Assembly: GCA_047967505.1 (NCBI GenBank)
Contig: CM106540.1
Strand: one strand, 5' to 3'
DNA length: 64,000 nt
DNA from: Dipteris shenzhenensis
Lineage: Eukaryota > Polypodiophyta > Polypodiopsida > Gleicheniales
Shown piece by piece: positions 54,165 through 64,000 of this stretch (positions are counted from its first letter, which is position 1; every line of letters begins with the position of its first letter). A program made the position numbers and the translations under genes. The notes under the pieces are model-generated. The model was not told the DNA's origin. It made no database searches and saw nothing but the letters and a program-made list of their open reading frames with translations.

Positions 54165-55440
54165 TCATTTGCTTAATTCTCTAGTAACACTGCCACAGTA
54201 TCCATATGCATGAATACTTAAAAACAATTTTGAGATTCCTCCATGTTGACAAACAAGTAAGTCGCGGACTATAGTCAAATTTGAGAAACTTGCCAGAACT
54301 GTATTATCTGCATCACCCCCAACTATAGGCTCATCTTCATCATTCTTGTATTTTCCACTTGACAAATGCAAATCCCCCATGCTTGTGTTTTCACATACTT
54401 TGGCTCCAACCACCTTCTGCTTTGGTTGAGTCGGATCATTACCAAAATATGGTTTAAGCCTACAACCATTGACTGGCTTAGGGAAAGTATTGCCATGCAA
54501 ATCACTTACTAGAAATGTTTCCTGACTATGAGCACTTCCACAATTCTATAAGGTCCATCATATCTCAATTTCAATTTTCTTGGATGAGGATTAAGCTTGG
54601 AATTGTACATCAACACCAAATCACTTCTTTTGAACAATTTAAATTTTATATTCCTACTATTCCAAGCTTGTCTTCTTCTCCGAATGATCTCAGAAATACC
54701 TGAACTGATAATCCTATCCTCATCCAACTTTAACAATTGTTGAATTTTGAAAGTAATGGATTCTTCAGAAGATAATTTATGTTCTGCAATAATTCTCAAG
54801 CTCCCCACAATAAACTCCATTGGGACAACTGGCTATGTGCTATACACCAATCTAAAAGGAGTCATACCTGTGGTTACCTTAAAAGCTTTCCTAAAAGCCC
54901 ACAAAACTGAATCTAACTTTTGATCCCAATTCTTAGAATTATCCTCAACTGTCCTAAAAATCTTCATAATTATTTTATTGGAGCTTTTAGCCTACCCATC
55001 ACTGTATGGATACTATGTTGTAGACTTCTTATGCAACATCATGTGAGTCTTCCTTAGCTTTGCAATGACCTTGTTGATAAAATGAGTACCCCTATCAGAC
55101 ACTATCTCAATTGGTATTCCAAACCTTGTAATGATATTATGATATAGGAAATTTGCAACATTCTTCCCTTATTATTTTTCAAAGCCACTGCTTCAACCCA
55201 CTTAGTACAATAATAAGAAGAAACATGTACTTATTATCTGTGTACCTAGCTACTGTTGGCTTGATTGGACCAATAAAATCCAAGCCCCATTTATGAAAAG
55301 GTTCAAGTGGAAGAATAGGTTGATGAGGCATCCTCTCTTTTGGTGAAGGTTTCCCATCTCTCTGACATGCTAAGCACTTCTTTACATATTGATGGGCATC
55401 TTTGAATACTGTCGGCCACCACAAGCTTGCTTGCATAATC
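54165..55440 (-). pseudogene. gypsy H integrase
   Basis: The finger and core start at 55,436: LWWPTVFKDAHQYVKKCLAC, then QRDGKPSPKERMPHQP, EPFHKWGLDFIGPIKPT and a stop. The core middle is only traceable by frame changes. The C-terminal part 54,820-54,509 reads RIISSGISEIIRRRRQAWNS and LVLMYNSKLNPHPRKLKLRY with DGPYRIVEVL, the normal gypsy integrase tail. Confidence 0.8.
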
Positions 55441-55539
55441 TTTCTACCTGTGACCTCCCCTGAGAAACATCCTCCAGCATTTTAAGCATTGCCTCTATCA
55501 ACACTGCTTGTTGCTCATGAACTGGCACACATCTTCTAA

Positions 55540-55815
55540 TCACTTGATTCCTCTCTTATAAAGTACACTAGCAATAACCAAATAAGGCTTACTTTGTAGC
55601 ACTATTTTCTTTTTCAAATCCCTTGACAAAGAATCAAGAATCAGTCCATCAGTAAGGAAAAACAACATCCGATCATACCAATCTTTTGGATCATCCATTT
55701 GGATCACGAACAAGTTTGCATCTAGTAGTTGATTTGGCACTTCAATATGATCTTCTCTTGTGATAAGTCTACTCAAGTAATCATAAATTGCATGCTATCT
55801 TCCTGGTGTATGAAT
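55540..55815 (-). pseudogene. gypsy H, end of RNase H to integrase linker
   Basis: The minus strand reads HTPGR then YDYLSRLITREDHIEVPNQL, the conserved end of RNase H (PGR--A-aDyLSRl), and continues into the linker. It is the left half of a split domain; the other half begins at 56,477. Confidence 0.75.
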
Positions 55816-55818
55816 TAT

Positions 55819-56476
55819 CTAGTAAATTACACGGCGCAGTGGAACAAATACTGAACAAAGAATAGAGAGTACACAACAAACTGGAGATGAACAAAATTTT
55901 CCTTCAATACTGATGTAGTACAGATGATGGCTCTGTTCACCCGTGCACTCCCACAGTGGAGCTTAGATGGTGATCTAGATAGATACTAGGTGAAGAGCTA
56001 CTAGCTAGAAGATCTCTATTGGAAGATTTGATTTGGTACAATGGAATGGGGAGGTCGCTATGAAGGCCAAAGTCGGATCAATGTAGTTGGTGGAACCGAC
56101 TAGTCAACCTAGTCGGTGAAGTCAACCAATCAACCTAGTCGGTGGAACCGACTAGTTGTCCATGGAATATTTAGGAAATATTCCCTATACCATCACCTCG
56201 GGGGCTCTCACCCCCGAACCCTCACCAGAGGGGCCGCTGGCCCCCTTGGGGACCCCCAACTGGTGGCTCCCAGGCCCCAGCAAGAATAAGGGGCTCCCAC
56301 ACAGTCACCTTTCTACCATCAACAGTCTCATTGATAGACCTCATCTGACATGCAAGTCAGGATCCATCCAGTGTCCCGGGATCACACATGGCTTCTCCTC
56401 ATATGGGAGCCTTACAATTTGAGCACCTTGGACCATTGGTGGTTACCAGGAGGGTGGGGCATTGAGCATATCTAAC
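55819..56476. mobile_element. 658-bp insert in gypsy H, type uncertain
   Basis: It splits RNase H coding text (FDYQIM to the right, HTPGR to the left) and is flanked by ATTAT on both sides (55,814-55,818 and 56,477-56,481), a likely 5-bp TSD. The ends are CTAG...TAAC on the plus strand, not the usual TG...CA. It holds repeats of AACCTAGTCGGTGGAACCGA (56,065-56,155) and a C-rich stretch. It could be a solo LTR with unusual ends, or a small transposon. Confidence 0.55.
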
Positions 56477-58000
56477 ATTATTTGATAATCAAATTCCTAC
56501 AACAACATCATCCACCTTGCAAGTATTCCAATTAGTTGTGGTTTAGTTACCAAATAGATCAAAGCTTGGTGGTCAACATGAAATACAACCTTATTACCAA
56601 GTAGGTAATGTCTAAACTTATGTAAAGCATATACCATTCCCAAAGCTTCTCTTTCAGTGATGATTGCATAATTGTTTTAGCCTTTGTCAACACTCTGCTG
56701 GCATAGTACACATGTCATAACCACTTTTTATGCTTGTTTTGCATGAAGACTGCTCCAACTACCACATCTAAAGCATCTACAAACACATGAAATGGTAATT
56801 TCCAATCTAGAGGTTGTAGGATAGGAGCTACTGTCAATGTCTTCTTTAAAACATCAAATGCTTGTTGTGCTGCTCCAATCCCCATACATATTTTACTCCC
56901 TCTCTTGTCAATTTAGTGAGTGGCATACACACATGTGAAAGATACCTCAGAAATCACCTATGCCATTTGATCTATCCAATAAACCTAGACAATGCTTTTA
57001 TATTCTTGGGAAACAAAGCTTTCTATATGACAAATACCTTTCTTGGTTCAATAGCCATTCCATCTTTAGATATAATGTGTCCCAATAACACACCTCTTTC
57101 CACAACAAAAGCACATTTGCTTGGATTTAAGCTCAATCAAGCCATCCGACATTTCTCAAAACATAATCTGAGATGATCTAAATGATATGATCTCTTACCA
57201 AAGACTATGAAGTCAACCAAGAATAATCTCATGAAGGAGGTAAGGTAATCTACAGACACCTCTTGTATCCACTTTTGAAAAGTTGGTGGAGCATTCTTCA
57301 AGCCAAAAGTCATTACATTGCTTGCAAATACTCCCCATTCAGTGACAAATGTAGTTTTGTATTTGTCCTCTGGAGCCATCCTTATTTGATTGTAACCACT
57401 GAATCCATCCAAAAAGCTATACAACTCATGGCCTACCACATCATCCAACATGGTATCACAAAAAGGTAAAGGGAATAGATCAGTAATAGTTGCTGCATTC
57501 AGTTAGCTATAATCCTCACATATTCTTAGCTTGCCCTTCTTTTTTGGAACTATGACAATAGGTGACAACCAAGTGACTCTATTATATGAACCCAACTTTT
57601 AGAAGCTTATCCAACTTCTCTTTAACTTGCTTAGCATAATTAGGATTCCTTCTATATCTTTGCTAAACAATTGAGACTGCATCTTTTTTAAGATTTATCT
57701 TATGTTGGCAAAAATAAGGATCAAATCCCTTCATATCTATATAATGCCATGCAAAAATGTCCTTGAACCCTAGCAATAGTTCCCTTAATTTCCCTTTGAA
57801 AGGTTCCTTCAATTCAGTGCTGACATAAACCATCTTTGGATCATCCTTGTTGCCACCAAGATTCATGTCTTCAAGCTCATCTTATTTCACCCTAGCACTC
57901 TTGCTCATATGTTCTTCAAAGGATTTATTTTCTTGAATTACTACTTGAATATGAGTTTTTAGACCCCCCTCTACTGTTTTTTCATCAGCATCAAAGTCAT
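56477..58000 (-). pseudogene. gypsy H reverse transcriptase and RNase H
   Basis: RT in the frame 57,451-57,137: YSFLDGFSGYNQIRMAPEDK, TFVTEWGVFASNVMTFGLKN and APPTFQKWI. The box reads FLVDFIVFG, where FLDDF is usual, so the first catalytic Asp is Val. RNase H follows at about 56,900-56,490 in broken frames (FHVFVDALDVVVGAVFMQN). Upstream at 57,866 the segment ELLLGFKDIFAWHYIDMKGF is the usual RT lead-in. Confidence 0.83.
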
Positions 58001-58263
58001 CTGACTTCTTTTGAACCATATCCGCTTTCTGGTTGGAGCTGTCTGGCTTGTTGGATTGCATAGTTGGAACTGTGTTAAAGTCAGTCTTCTTTTTTCATTT
58101 GTATATGTCTATAGAATGCCTACCATACCTACTTCAAACTATAGAACTAATGAAGGATTTCTTCTCAAAAAATAATCCTCTTCATCCTCTTCCAACTGTG
58201 CTACCATATTAACTCCCTCTGCCTCTATGGGTTGCATATGCCTAGGAAGAGTTCTCTTCAGAG

Positions 58264-58880
58264 CTAGACATATCTTATACTTTTCCTAATAGTAATCCTT
58301 TCAGCTCCCCAATCCTCCTTAGCTTTTGCAGCATGAAGCCAAGGTTTTCCTAGTAGCATAGAGTAAGAACTTTCTTTTTTCTTCATTTTCAGTACCACAA
58401 AACTTATTGTAAATATCAGTCCCCATATACTGATTTGTTGACCCCTCACTATACCCAATGGTTGGATTCTCCTTTGATCAGCAATTCTGACTTGTAAAAG
58501 TGGTAGAACCAATTCATCCTCACAAAAACACTTATACAACTCTTCTAAAAGGATGTAAACACTAGATCCCCCATCAATAAGTACTTTTGGAATTATTGTC
58601 TTTTTTACTCTACATCTACTATAGGCACTTTATAATCAACATCCTCTACCATAGAGGTATAGGTTCCCACATCTTCATCATCCTCCATTCTTACTCCCAC
58701 TTTAACTATAGAGGGTTTCTCCTTATGAAGATTCTTGCACAACAGTTCTTTAAAAATAGGTAACAAGTTAAGCACTTGGTCAAGTATTATATGGATCTTT
58801 GAGTGCAACAGTTCTCTAAGAAACTCCTCTTTTATATAGCCTTCAGAGTTGCTTCTCTGACTTCTTGCTATTCCTCCCAA
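58264..58880 (-). pseudogene. gypsy H protease region
   Basis: Frames 58,880-58,605 and 58,539-58,264: the first has acidic and hydrophobic text (KELLCKNLHKEKPSIVKVGV); the second ends SSYSMLLGKPWLHAAKAKED, the LLGRPWLH-type end of gypsy protease. The DSGA site falls between them around 58,560-58,600 (DGGSSVYIL in a third frame), with DGG for DSG. Confidence 0.65.
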
Positions 58881-58948
58881 TCTACCAATTGTTTAGGATC
58901 AAAAGCCAACGGGTTTTTATTGGGAATCAAGCTCTCGGTTATTGTTCC

Positions 58949-59136
58949 TGTTGTGTGAGTAGGTGAATAAGGTGAGTCACACTGACTCAACCATAGTTAG
59001 TTCTTATCTACTATGTATGGGTGTGACCTTAGTAGTGTTCAATAGTATTGTGTGGGTGAATATGAGCTGAGTGTGGAGGAGACTGTTGCCTCCCTCCTGG
59101 TTGCTTCCTATATTTCTCTTCTTGTTTTTCTTAACA
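58949..59136 (+). repeat. 5' LTR of copia I (left edge uncertain)
   Basis: TGTTGTGTGAGTAGG...TTCTTAACA, ending directly before the PBS. 188 bp if the left edge is right; there is no partner copy to confirm it. Confidence 0.6.
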
Positions 59137-59152
59137 TGGTATTAGAGCTACC
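59137..59152 (+). promoter_or_regulatory. primer-binding site of copia I
   Basis: TGGTATTAGAGCTACC, initiator-Met type with one change in the core TGGTATCAGAGC. Confidence 0.8.
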
Positions 59153-60406
59153 ATTCCTTGCCTTCTGGTTGCCCCCCACTGCTTGTGGAATCTTGCAGGA
59201 GTGCTTCTTCTACTCTGAAGCTTCGAAGTGATGAGAAGAGATCTCGTTTTTTAGACTGAAGTAGCAATTTTCAGCTTCTGTTGGCTTGGGAGTTGTCTAA
59301 TTGATGTCTTCTTGCGAAGGGGAGATCGCTATTACCCATAGGTTGCTTGTGGGAGATGTATTTTGACAAAACGCAACTCGTTTTAACTGTTTGGGTGTGA
59401 TAGAATGGAGCTAATCTCTTTTTTTGGACAACTACTACTTCGTTTGAGCCAAGCAAGAGGTATATACAGCAGTAACAAGCAAAAACGTCTATCCAAACCT
59501 CATCGCCCAGCTCTTTGGAGGTTGTTTATGAAACGTCTCTCCAAACCTCATCGCCCAGCTCTTTGGAGGTTGTTTGTGGCTAGAAAAAACTCTCCTACAA
59601 GTGAGGAGAACCTTCAGGTTGTAGATCTCGTTTTTTTGCTCCCGGACAGCTTTTGAAGACTTCAAAAGTGATATACGACTTGCTTTCTTCCTTTTCCAGC
59701 ACCCCAAAGGTTTACTATATCCTTATACATCATTTTTGTGGAGTTTGAGTCTCTCTGTGAGCTACCAGGACTCCCGTCTTCCTCCAAACACGTGCTGCTA
59801 TTGTTTTTTTGTTCAAAAATGATCAAATTATCATTTTTCGGACTGTTTATTTCTCAAACTATGTGGATTTCGATGCTGGTCTAAACTGACAAGTTGGAGG
59901 CAAGTATACAAGCTCCGACTTTGCTTTTGGAAGCAAGTTCATTTGGATTTACTGTCAAAAGTTATGAGCTTGGGAAAAACAAAAAAAGTCACAGTTTACA
60001 ACTTACTATCAAATTGTCAGATGCAGTTGCAGACATGATATTGCAATGTTCATGGATATACGTGATGGTATTTGGATGCCCAGTGGTTGGATGTTAATGT
60101 CAAGTAGTTTGACAGATGCTATGCCTTGTCAGTGATAGTAGCAAAGTGGCATTTTGAGTCCAGTTGATCCCATTGAACTAGTAACTGAAGTTTTCGGATT
60201 GCTGTCAAAAGTGTGCAGGTGCCTGTTTTCAGCAGTAGATATCAGAAAATCCTTAAGGAATTTGGATCTACACTGAACTGTAAGTTTGTAGAGCCATGCA
60301 CTGGATACATTTTTGCTTTTGATAGTATTTGCATCCAAGCTAAGGTGTGAAAGATATTGACAGTCCAAAATAGTAAAAAGTTGCAAGAATCTGTTTTTTT
60401 GTAATT
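59153..60406 (+). other. leader of copia I
   Basis: No coding homology. A 48-bp tandem duplication starts AAACGTCTATCCAAACCTCA at 59,483 and recurs at 59,531. Confidence 0.55.
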
Positions 60407-61500
60407 ATGGCAAATGCAAGTGGGTATGATAATATCATTCAGATTGTTAGTGAGAAATTAGATTACCATAACTATCCCATTTGGAAATTTAGAATGGAGA
60501 ACTTTTTGATTGGAAAAGGCTATTGGGATTTGGTTACAGGTGATGAGAAAGAGCCTAATTTGCCAGAAAGAAATGCTACTGCAGAACAAGTTAAGAATCA
60601 TAAAGCTTGGTTGGAAAGAGCACGGAGGGTACTTCACTGGTTTTCAATATCTATTTTAGATGCCATGGTTATGCAAATTCTGAATTGCAAGTCTTCCAAG
60701 AATGCATGGGATAGCTTGATAAGATATTATGGCACAACTATAAGTGCCAATTCAGCTGAAGCAAAAGTTCAACAATATGTCAAGGCGGGGTAGAACAATA
60801 CAAGAGTACGTGTTTGAAATCAAAACCATAGCTGATCAATTAGCTTCTATTGATGCTTGTGTGGATGATGATGACATGGTTGCAGTCACTTTGAATGGAC
60901 TTGGTCTTGAATATAAGTCTTTTGACACTTCTATTTCTGTGAGGTAGAATATGCCGGACTTCAATGAGTTGGTTGCTCTGTTGATCCATGAGGAAGTGAA
61001 GCTTGGGCTGAATACCAATGGAAGTAGCTCAAGGAATAGTGATCAGTGTTCTACTATGATCAGAGAGGCCGTGGTGGATGACACAAAGGTTCATTTTGTG
61101 GTAGAGGTGATGGCAGGCATGTCCCTAAAACCCCTAGTCAGTCACCTCAGAGAGGAGATGTAGCCTTTAGAGATAGGGGCTCATGGTAGAGGTACTTGGT
61201 AGCAACCGCAACAAATAGTGCATAATCCTAATAGTGATAAGACATGTCATTATTGTGGCAAGGTTGGCCATATTGCCAGAGACTGTTTTAAGAAGCAAGC
61301 AAATCAAAGAGGAAAGGCAAATCAGCATTGTCATTTTGCTTCTTCCAGTCATGCACATGAGACATCCTTAGATCAGCTATTTGCTATGACGCATGTGCAG
61401 GATCATAAGCGTACTGATGGTGGCCTGGATGATATATGGTATATTGATATACACAGCATGACATTACACACAAGGGTGTTGTGCCTTTGTTGATGCATGA
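60407..61500 (+). pseudogene. copia I gag to protease start
   Basis: ATG at 60,407 opens MANASGYDNIIQIVSEKLDY and NYPIWKFRMENFLIGKGYWD (DUF4219). The UBN2 part runs over a frameshift at about 60,790 (AVVKVQQYV-type text to RTIQEYVFEIKTIADQLASI, ALNG-type VTLNGLGLEYKSF), with a stop at 60,946. A zinc knuckle CHYCGKVGHIARDCFKKQAN is at about 61,245. The protease entry GGLDDIWYID at 61,423 lacks the DSGAS motif. Confidence 0.85.
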
Positions 61501-61900
61501 TGGTCAGACCAAGAAGCTGTGTGAAGTGTTGCATGTGCCTTCGATCACCAAGAACTTCTTGTTTGTTGGACAAATGGCTGAGCAGAGCTTGCAAGTCTGG
61601 TTTAATAAGGATGGATGCTTCATTGAGGAGTTTTCATAATGGAACCAAATTGACAAGTTGGAACCATTCTTTGTACGACCAATCCTTTACATACATACTG
61701 AATCTAAGAAATATTCTTTCAGCAAATACAAGTCATTCAACGAAGGTCAATGGAGAACGTGGTAATATATTAGAGCCTTGCAAAGCTTTGGTTCCCCCAC
61801 TGATTTTAGGGCAACAAACACACATGCACTCCCTGTGGTTCGCATTGACAACTTAGGCGAATACATAAGTTATCGCTTTGCATTTGAGGGCAAGTTCTCT
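61501..61900 (+). pseudogene. copia I protease to integrase remnant
   Basis: Broken frames give KKLCEVLHVPSITKNFLFVG and AEQSLQVWF, the region between protease and GAG-pre-integrase in copia, then a weak RIDNLGEY word. No finger motif. Confidence 0.55.
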
Positions 61901-63430
61901 GCAAGTATGGAACTTCAAGGCTAATAATCCATCATATCTGGTCTACATGAGAGTGGATTTTACAGACATCTATTGATGTCAAATAGTAACACTTCATGTT
62001 CCACACGCTTATGTCAACTAGTTGAGGTTGATGCTTTCTACAGAATAGAAGGTCCAGCTATTACGAAGAAAGCAGCGGGTGAAGGTGGCACGTGTAATGT
62101 ATCTCTTCGTGTAGATGCAACAACAAGCATGATTACAGCAGAGCCATTCAATGGTGATATATGCTTCCATCCAAATACAATGATCAGCGTGTATGTACCA
62201 TGGGATGCAAATCAAATTCAATATGGAAATGATACATTTACTTCTATAATGACACAATCGCATTTGTTGTTGTTAAAGTTGAACTTGATGGGCCTTCATT
62301 GCATTGAGGATGGCCATAACCTGATGTCATCCTTGGAGTAATGTACTTGGAATTATACCAATAGATATTTCTCTTTTTCAAAGCAAAGGACTTCTCTCCA
62401 GCATGCATTTGCCTTCCTAAATCCTCATGAATGGCAATAAACTTACTTAAGAAGCACTTGACTGGTTCCCACTCCTCAAAGTCTGAAGGAAATACATCTT
62501 CTATGCACAAGTGCTATTTCAAAATACAATTTCAAACTGACTCATTACACTGGTGCTATTTCAAAATACAATCTCAAACTGACTCATTGTAGCCACAAAA
62601 CACTAATAAAAGCCTTTGGATAGTATATGGACAAATCAATACACCTCGAGATGGGTTAGAAATAGATGAGACAATAAGTCACAAGAGAGGTGGTTTGTTC
62701 CAATTGGGACAGATATTTATCCAGTAGGATTTTTTTGTTCTCCAAATAAAGGGAATAGAATTATGGATGCTTAGTCTTGGCTCTAATGGAGTCCGCATCG
62801 AGAGGCAAACGACGATCGAGTTATGTTGCAAGCTTTGTGATTCACAAACTAGAGGCACTGAGGTTTGTATGGCTATTAGATTTCATATTCTGTAGCTACG
62901 AAGCAGGAAAAGAAAAAGGGAAAACATAGAGTAGTGTGACTTTGGAACGGGGACAAAAAGTACAGATGGGAAGATGGTGGGGGATTTAAAATAAAAACTG
63001 TAGTATGAGAACATTAGGACCAAAACAGTAGCCAAAACATAAAGAACACAATTCAAACCCAATAAAAAATTGAAATAATTTTCTTTTGGAAACAGTAAAC
63101 CTCTTTGAATTCCGTTCTCACAACAACAAAACTGATAGTATATATTAAATATTAAATAGTGCTAACGATGTTCAATACAACAATAGCTACTAGCTTTCTG
63201 CATATAAAAATTCAAACAGACAATTCAGAAATTGATTAGACGGTAGCCAGATAGTATTATGAACGTCTGTCATGTTTTGGAAACAGAGGACATAAGTTTA
63301 TTGTAATCCGTGTCCGGATTTTAACATCACCTATCCTCTCATGCAAAAACTTTCGAACTGTAACAATGATTGTAAGGTAGTCAATACACACATCCAATAT
63401 TGACTGTAATAAAAAAATAACATTTTGGAG
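61901..63430. other. no recognised gene
   Basis: An open frame 61,973-62,341 (plus, 122 codons; RIEGPAITKKAAGEGG, DICFHPNTMISVYVPWD) has no motif I know and could be chance. An imperfect direct repeat (GTGCTATTTCAAAATACAAT) lies at 62,510 and 62,551. Confidence 0.35.
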
Positions 63431-63435
63431 CATAC

Positions 63436-63634
63436 CTTCACCATAAACTTCATGTGCAACAGCTTCAAATGCTCTTTTCACTGACAGCTTTGAAGATTTA
63501 CGAATGCCTGAGCGTCCTTTCAAAGCTTCAAGGTACTTTTATTTACCAAAGATGCTGGAAAAGTGAGCTTGCGAGATGACAAGGATTAGAGGTCTCAATA
63601 CGACAAGTCCCCCAAGCGCCAATAACATTTGATG
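63436..63634 (-). pseudogene. exon-like open stretch, unrecognised
   Basis: The minus strand has acceptor TTTGGTCTTGCAG at 63,635-63,647 and donor GAAG|GTATGC at 63,435. In the frame continuous with the donor it reads LVVLRPLILVISQAHFSSIF, GK, a TAA stop, KYLEALKGRSGIRKSSKLSV and KRAFEAVAHEVYGE. The second half has protein-like composition. The stop means a pseudogene, a sequencing error, or that the true exon begins after it. I do not know the family. Confidence 0.35.
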
Positions 63635-63730
63635 CTGCAAGACCAAATGTAACCATGCCGTCATCAACGTTTACATTCAAACGTACACAAATATGAAGTA
63701 ATTGTTAAAACGAATCAAGAAAAAGTTACC

Positions 63731-64000
63731 ATCTTCCTTTTTTACGATCGCTTCGTCCATGATGACATCTTTTCCCTTGCTTTTCGTTTCTTTTGACGTT
63801 GCTTCCTTTTCTAACTTCACAATAATTAAACTTGCACATTAAAACTCACGAACATATAATCAAAGTGTTAGTTTACGACTCCATTGACATCTACAACAAA
63901 ACATAAAGACATATAATACTATACCATGCTCATATGTTGTGATCGATTCTTCCATTATTTGCTTGCCCTTGCACTTTCGTTCCTTTAAGATGCAATCATC
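63731..64000 (-). CDS. two related exon-like units at window edge, unrecognised
   Basis: On the minus strand 64,000-63,925 reads ERKCKGKQIMEESITTYEH with donor CATG|GTATAG. About 63,815-63,731 reads SKETKSKGKDVIMDEAIVKK with donor GATG|GTAACT. The two align with each other (K-KGK-xIMxExI), suggesting a duplicated exon of a lysine-rich protein. They precede the unit at 63,436-63,634. No family recognised; the gene would continue beyond the window. Confidence 0.3.

Larger units (their letters stand above)
54165..58900 (-). mobile_element. Ty3/gypsy retrotransposon H, decayed
   Basis: Read on the minus strand: a protease-like region, RT, RNase H and integrase with a long C-terminal part, in gypsy order. 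No LTR found. Frameshifts and stops throughout. The RNase H to integrase stretch is split by a 658-bp insert. The gag is missing or unrecognisable to the right, where a copia LTR begins at 58,949. Confidence 0.82.
58949..61900 (+). mobile_element. Ty1/copia retrotransposon I, 5' part only
   Basis: A short LTR with PBS, a 1.3-kb leader, gag with zinc knuckle, a protease remnant and a trace of integrase (VVRIDNLGEYISYRF at about 61,840). No RT or 3' LTR was found, so the element is 3'-truncated. The plus orientation is opposite to gypsy H just to the left. Confidence 0.78.

Noticed and set aside
62244-62510. Minus-strand frame ending before 62,244 (EEWEPVKCFLSKF, HEDLGRQMHAGEKS)
   Set aside because: No family recognised, no splice context and no support from neighbours; left unannotated.

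Overview
The window reads as nuclear DNA of a land plant with a large, repeat-rich genome. It holds one clear host gene, Ty1/copia elements with DUF4219/UBN2-type gag and initiator-Met primer sites, Ty3/gypsy elements, and an L1-type LINE whose ORF1 carries DUF4283 plus a zinc knuckle and whose ORF2 ends in a zf-RVT domain. The long introns (one of about 9.6 kb and one of about 7.7 kb) would suit a gymnosperm or fern, but the species cannot be fixed from this sequence.

Host gene. Seven exons on the + strand between 9,170 and 28,172 encode the C-terminal half of a plant mannose-1-phosphate guanylyltransferase alpha-like protein (KONJAC/GMPPA family). They cover the end of the nucleotidyltransferase-like domain and the left-handed beta-helix tail, down to the stop codon. 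The exons join in phase with consensus splice sites and no break, although the introns hold several transposons. I did not find the 5' exons and infer they lie left of the window. A second, unrecognised exon cluster lies on the - strand at the right edge (63,436-64,000).

Left third (1-29.2 kb). A minus-strand copia with a 5' LTR and PBS but no 3' end fills 690-4,206. Copia RT and gag relics and a DUF4283 relic follow. Inside GMPPA introns lie a hAT-like MITE (10,877-11,293; 8-bp TSD), a decayed copia split by a gag-only LTR element (12,770-15,140; TSD CGCAC), a truncated gypsy (17,695-23,883), a second gypsy relic, and three identical 198-bp tandem copies.

Middle (29.2-52.0 kb). This is a nested stack that can be read from its target-site duplications. 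Copia D (minus strand, 29,199-51,975, TSD CCAAA) is split by copia A (plus strand, 33,533-51,629, near-perfect TSD). Copia A is split twice: by a GC-rich LINE (minus strand, about 36,969-44,305) and by a non-coding LTR element (46,129-49,730, TSD CCTTA). Removing the last insert restores the copia A integrase reading frame across the junction. At the LINE site about 200 bp of target gag has been inverted and 33 bp duplicated.

Right (52-64 kb). A decayed minus-strand gypsy (54.2-58.9 kb) carries a 658-bp insert of uncertain type. A 5' copia fragment follows (LTR, PBS, gag, PR, start of IN; 58.9-61.9 kb), then the edge exon cluster.

The least explained signal is a run of GTAC-cored repeats (often CCGTACAG) in the leader between PBS and gag of three separate copia-type elements (E, the gag-only element, and D). 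No protein-coding element here looks intact; all show stops, frameshifts, deletions or lost catalytic residues.
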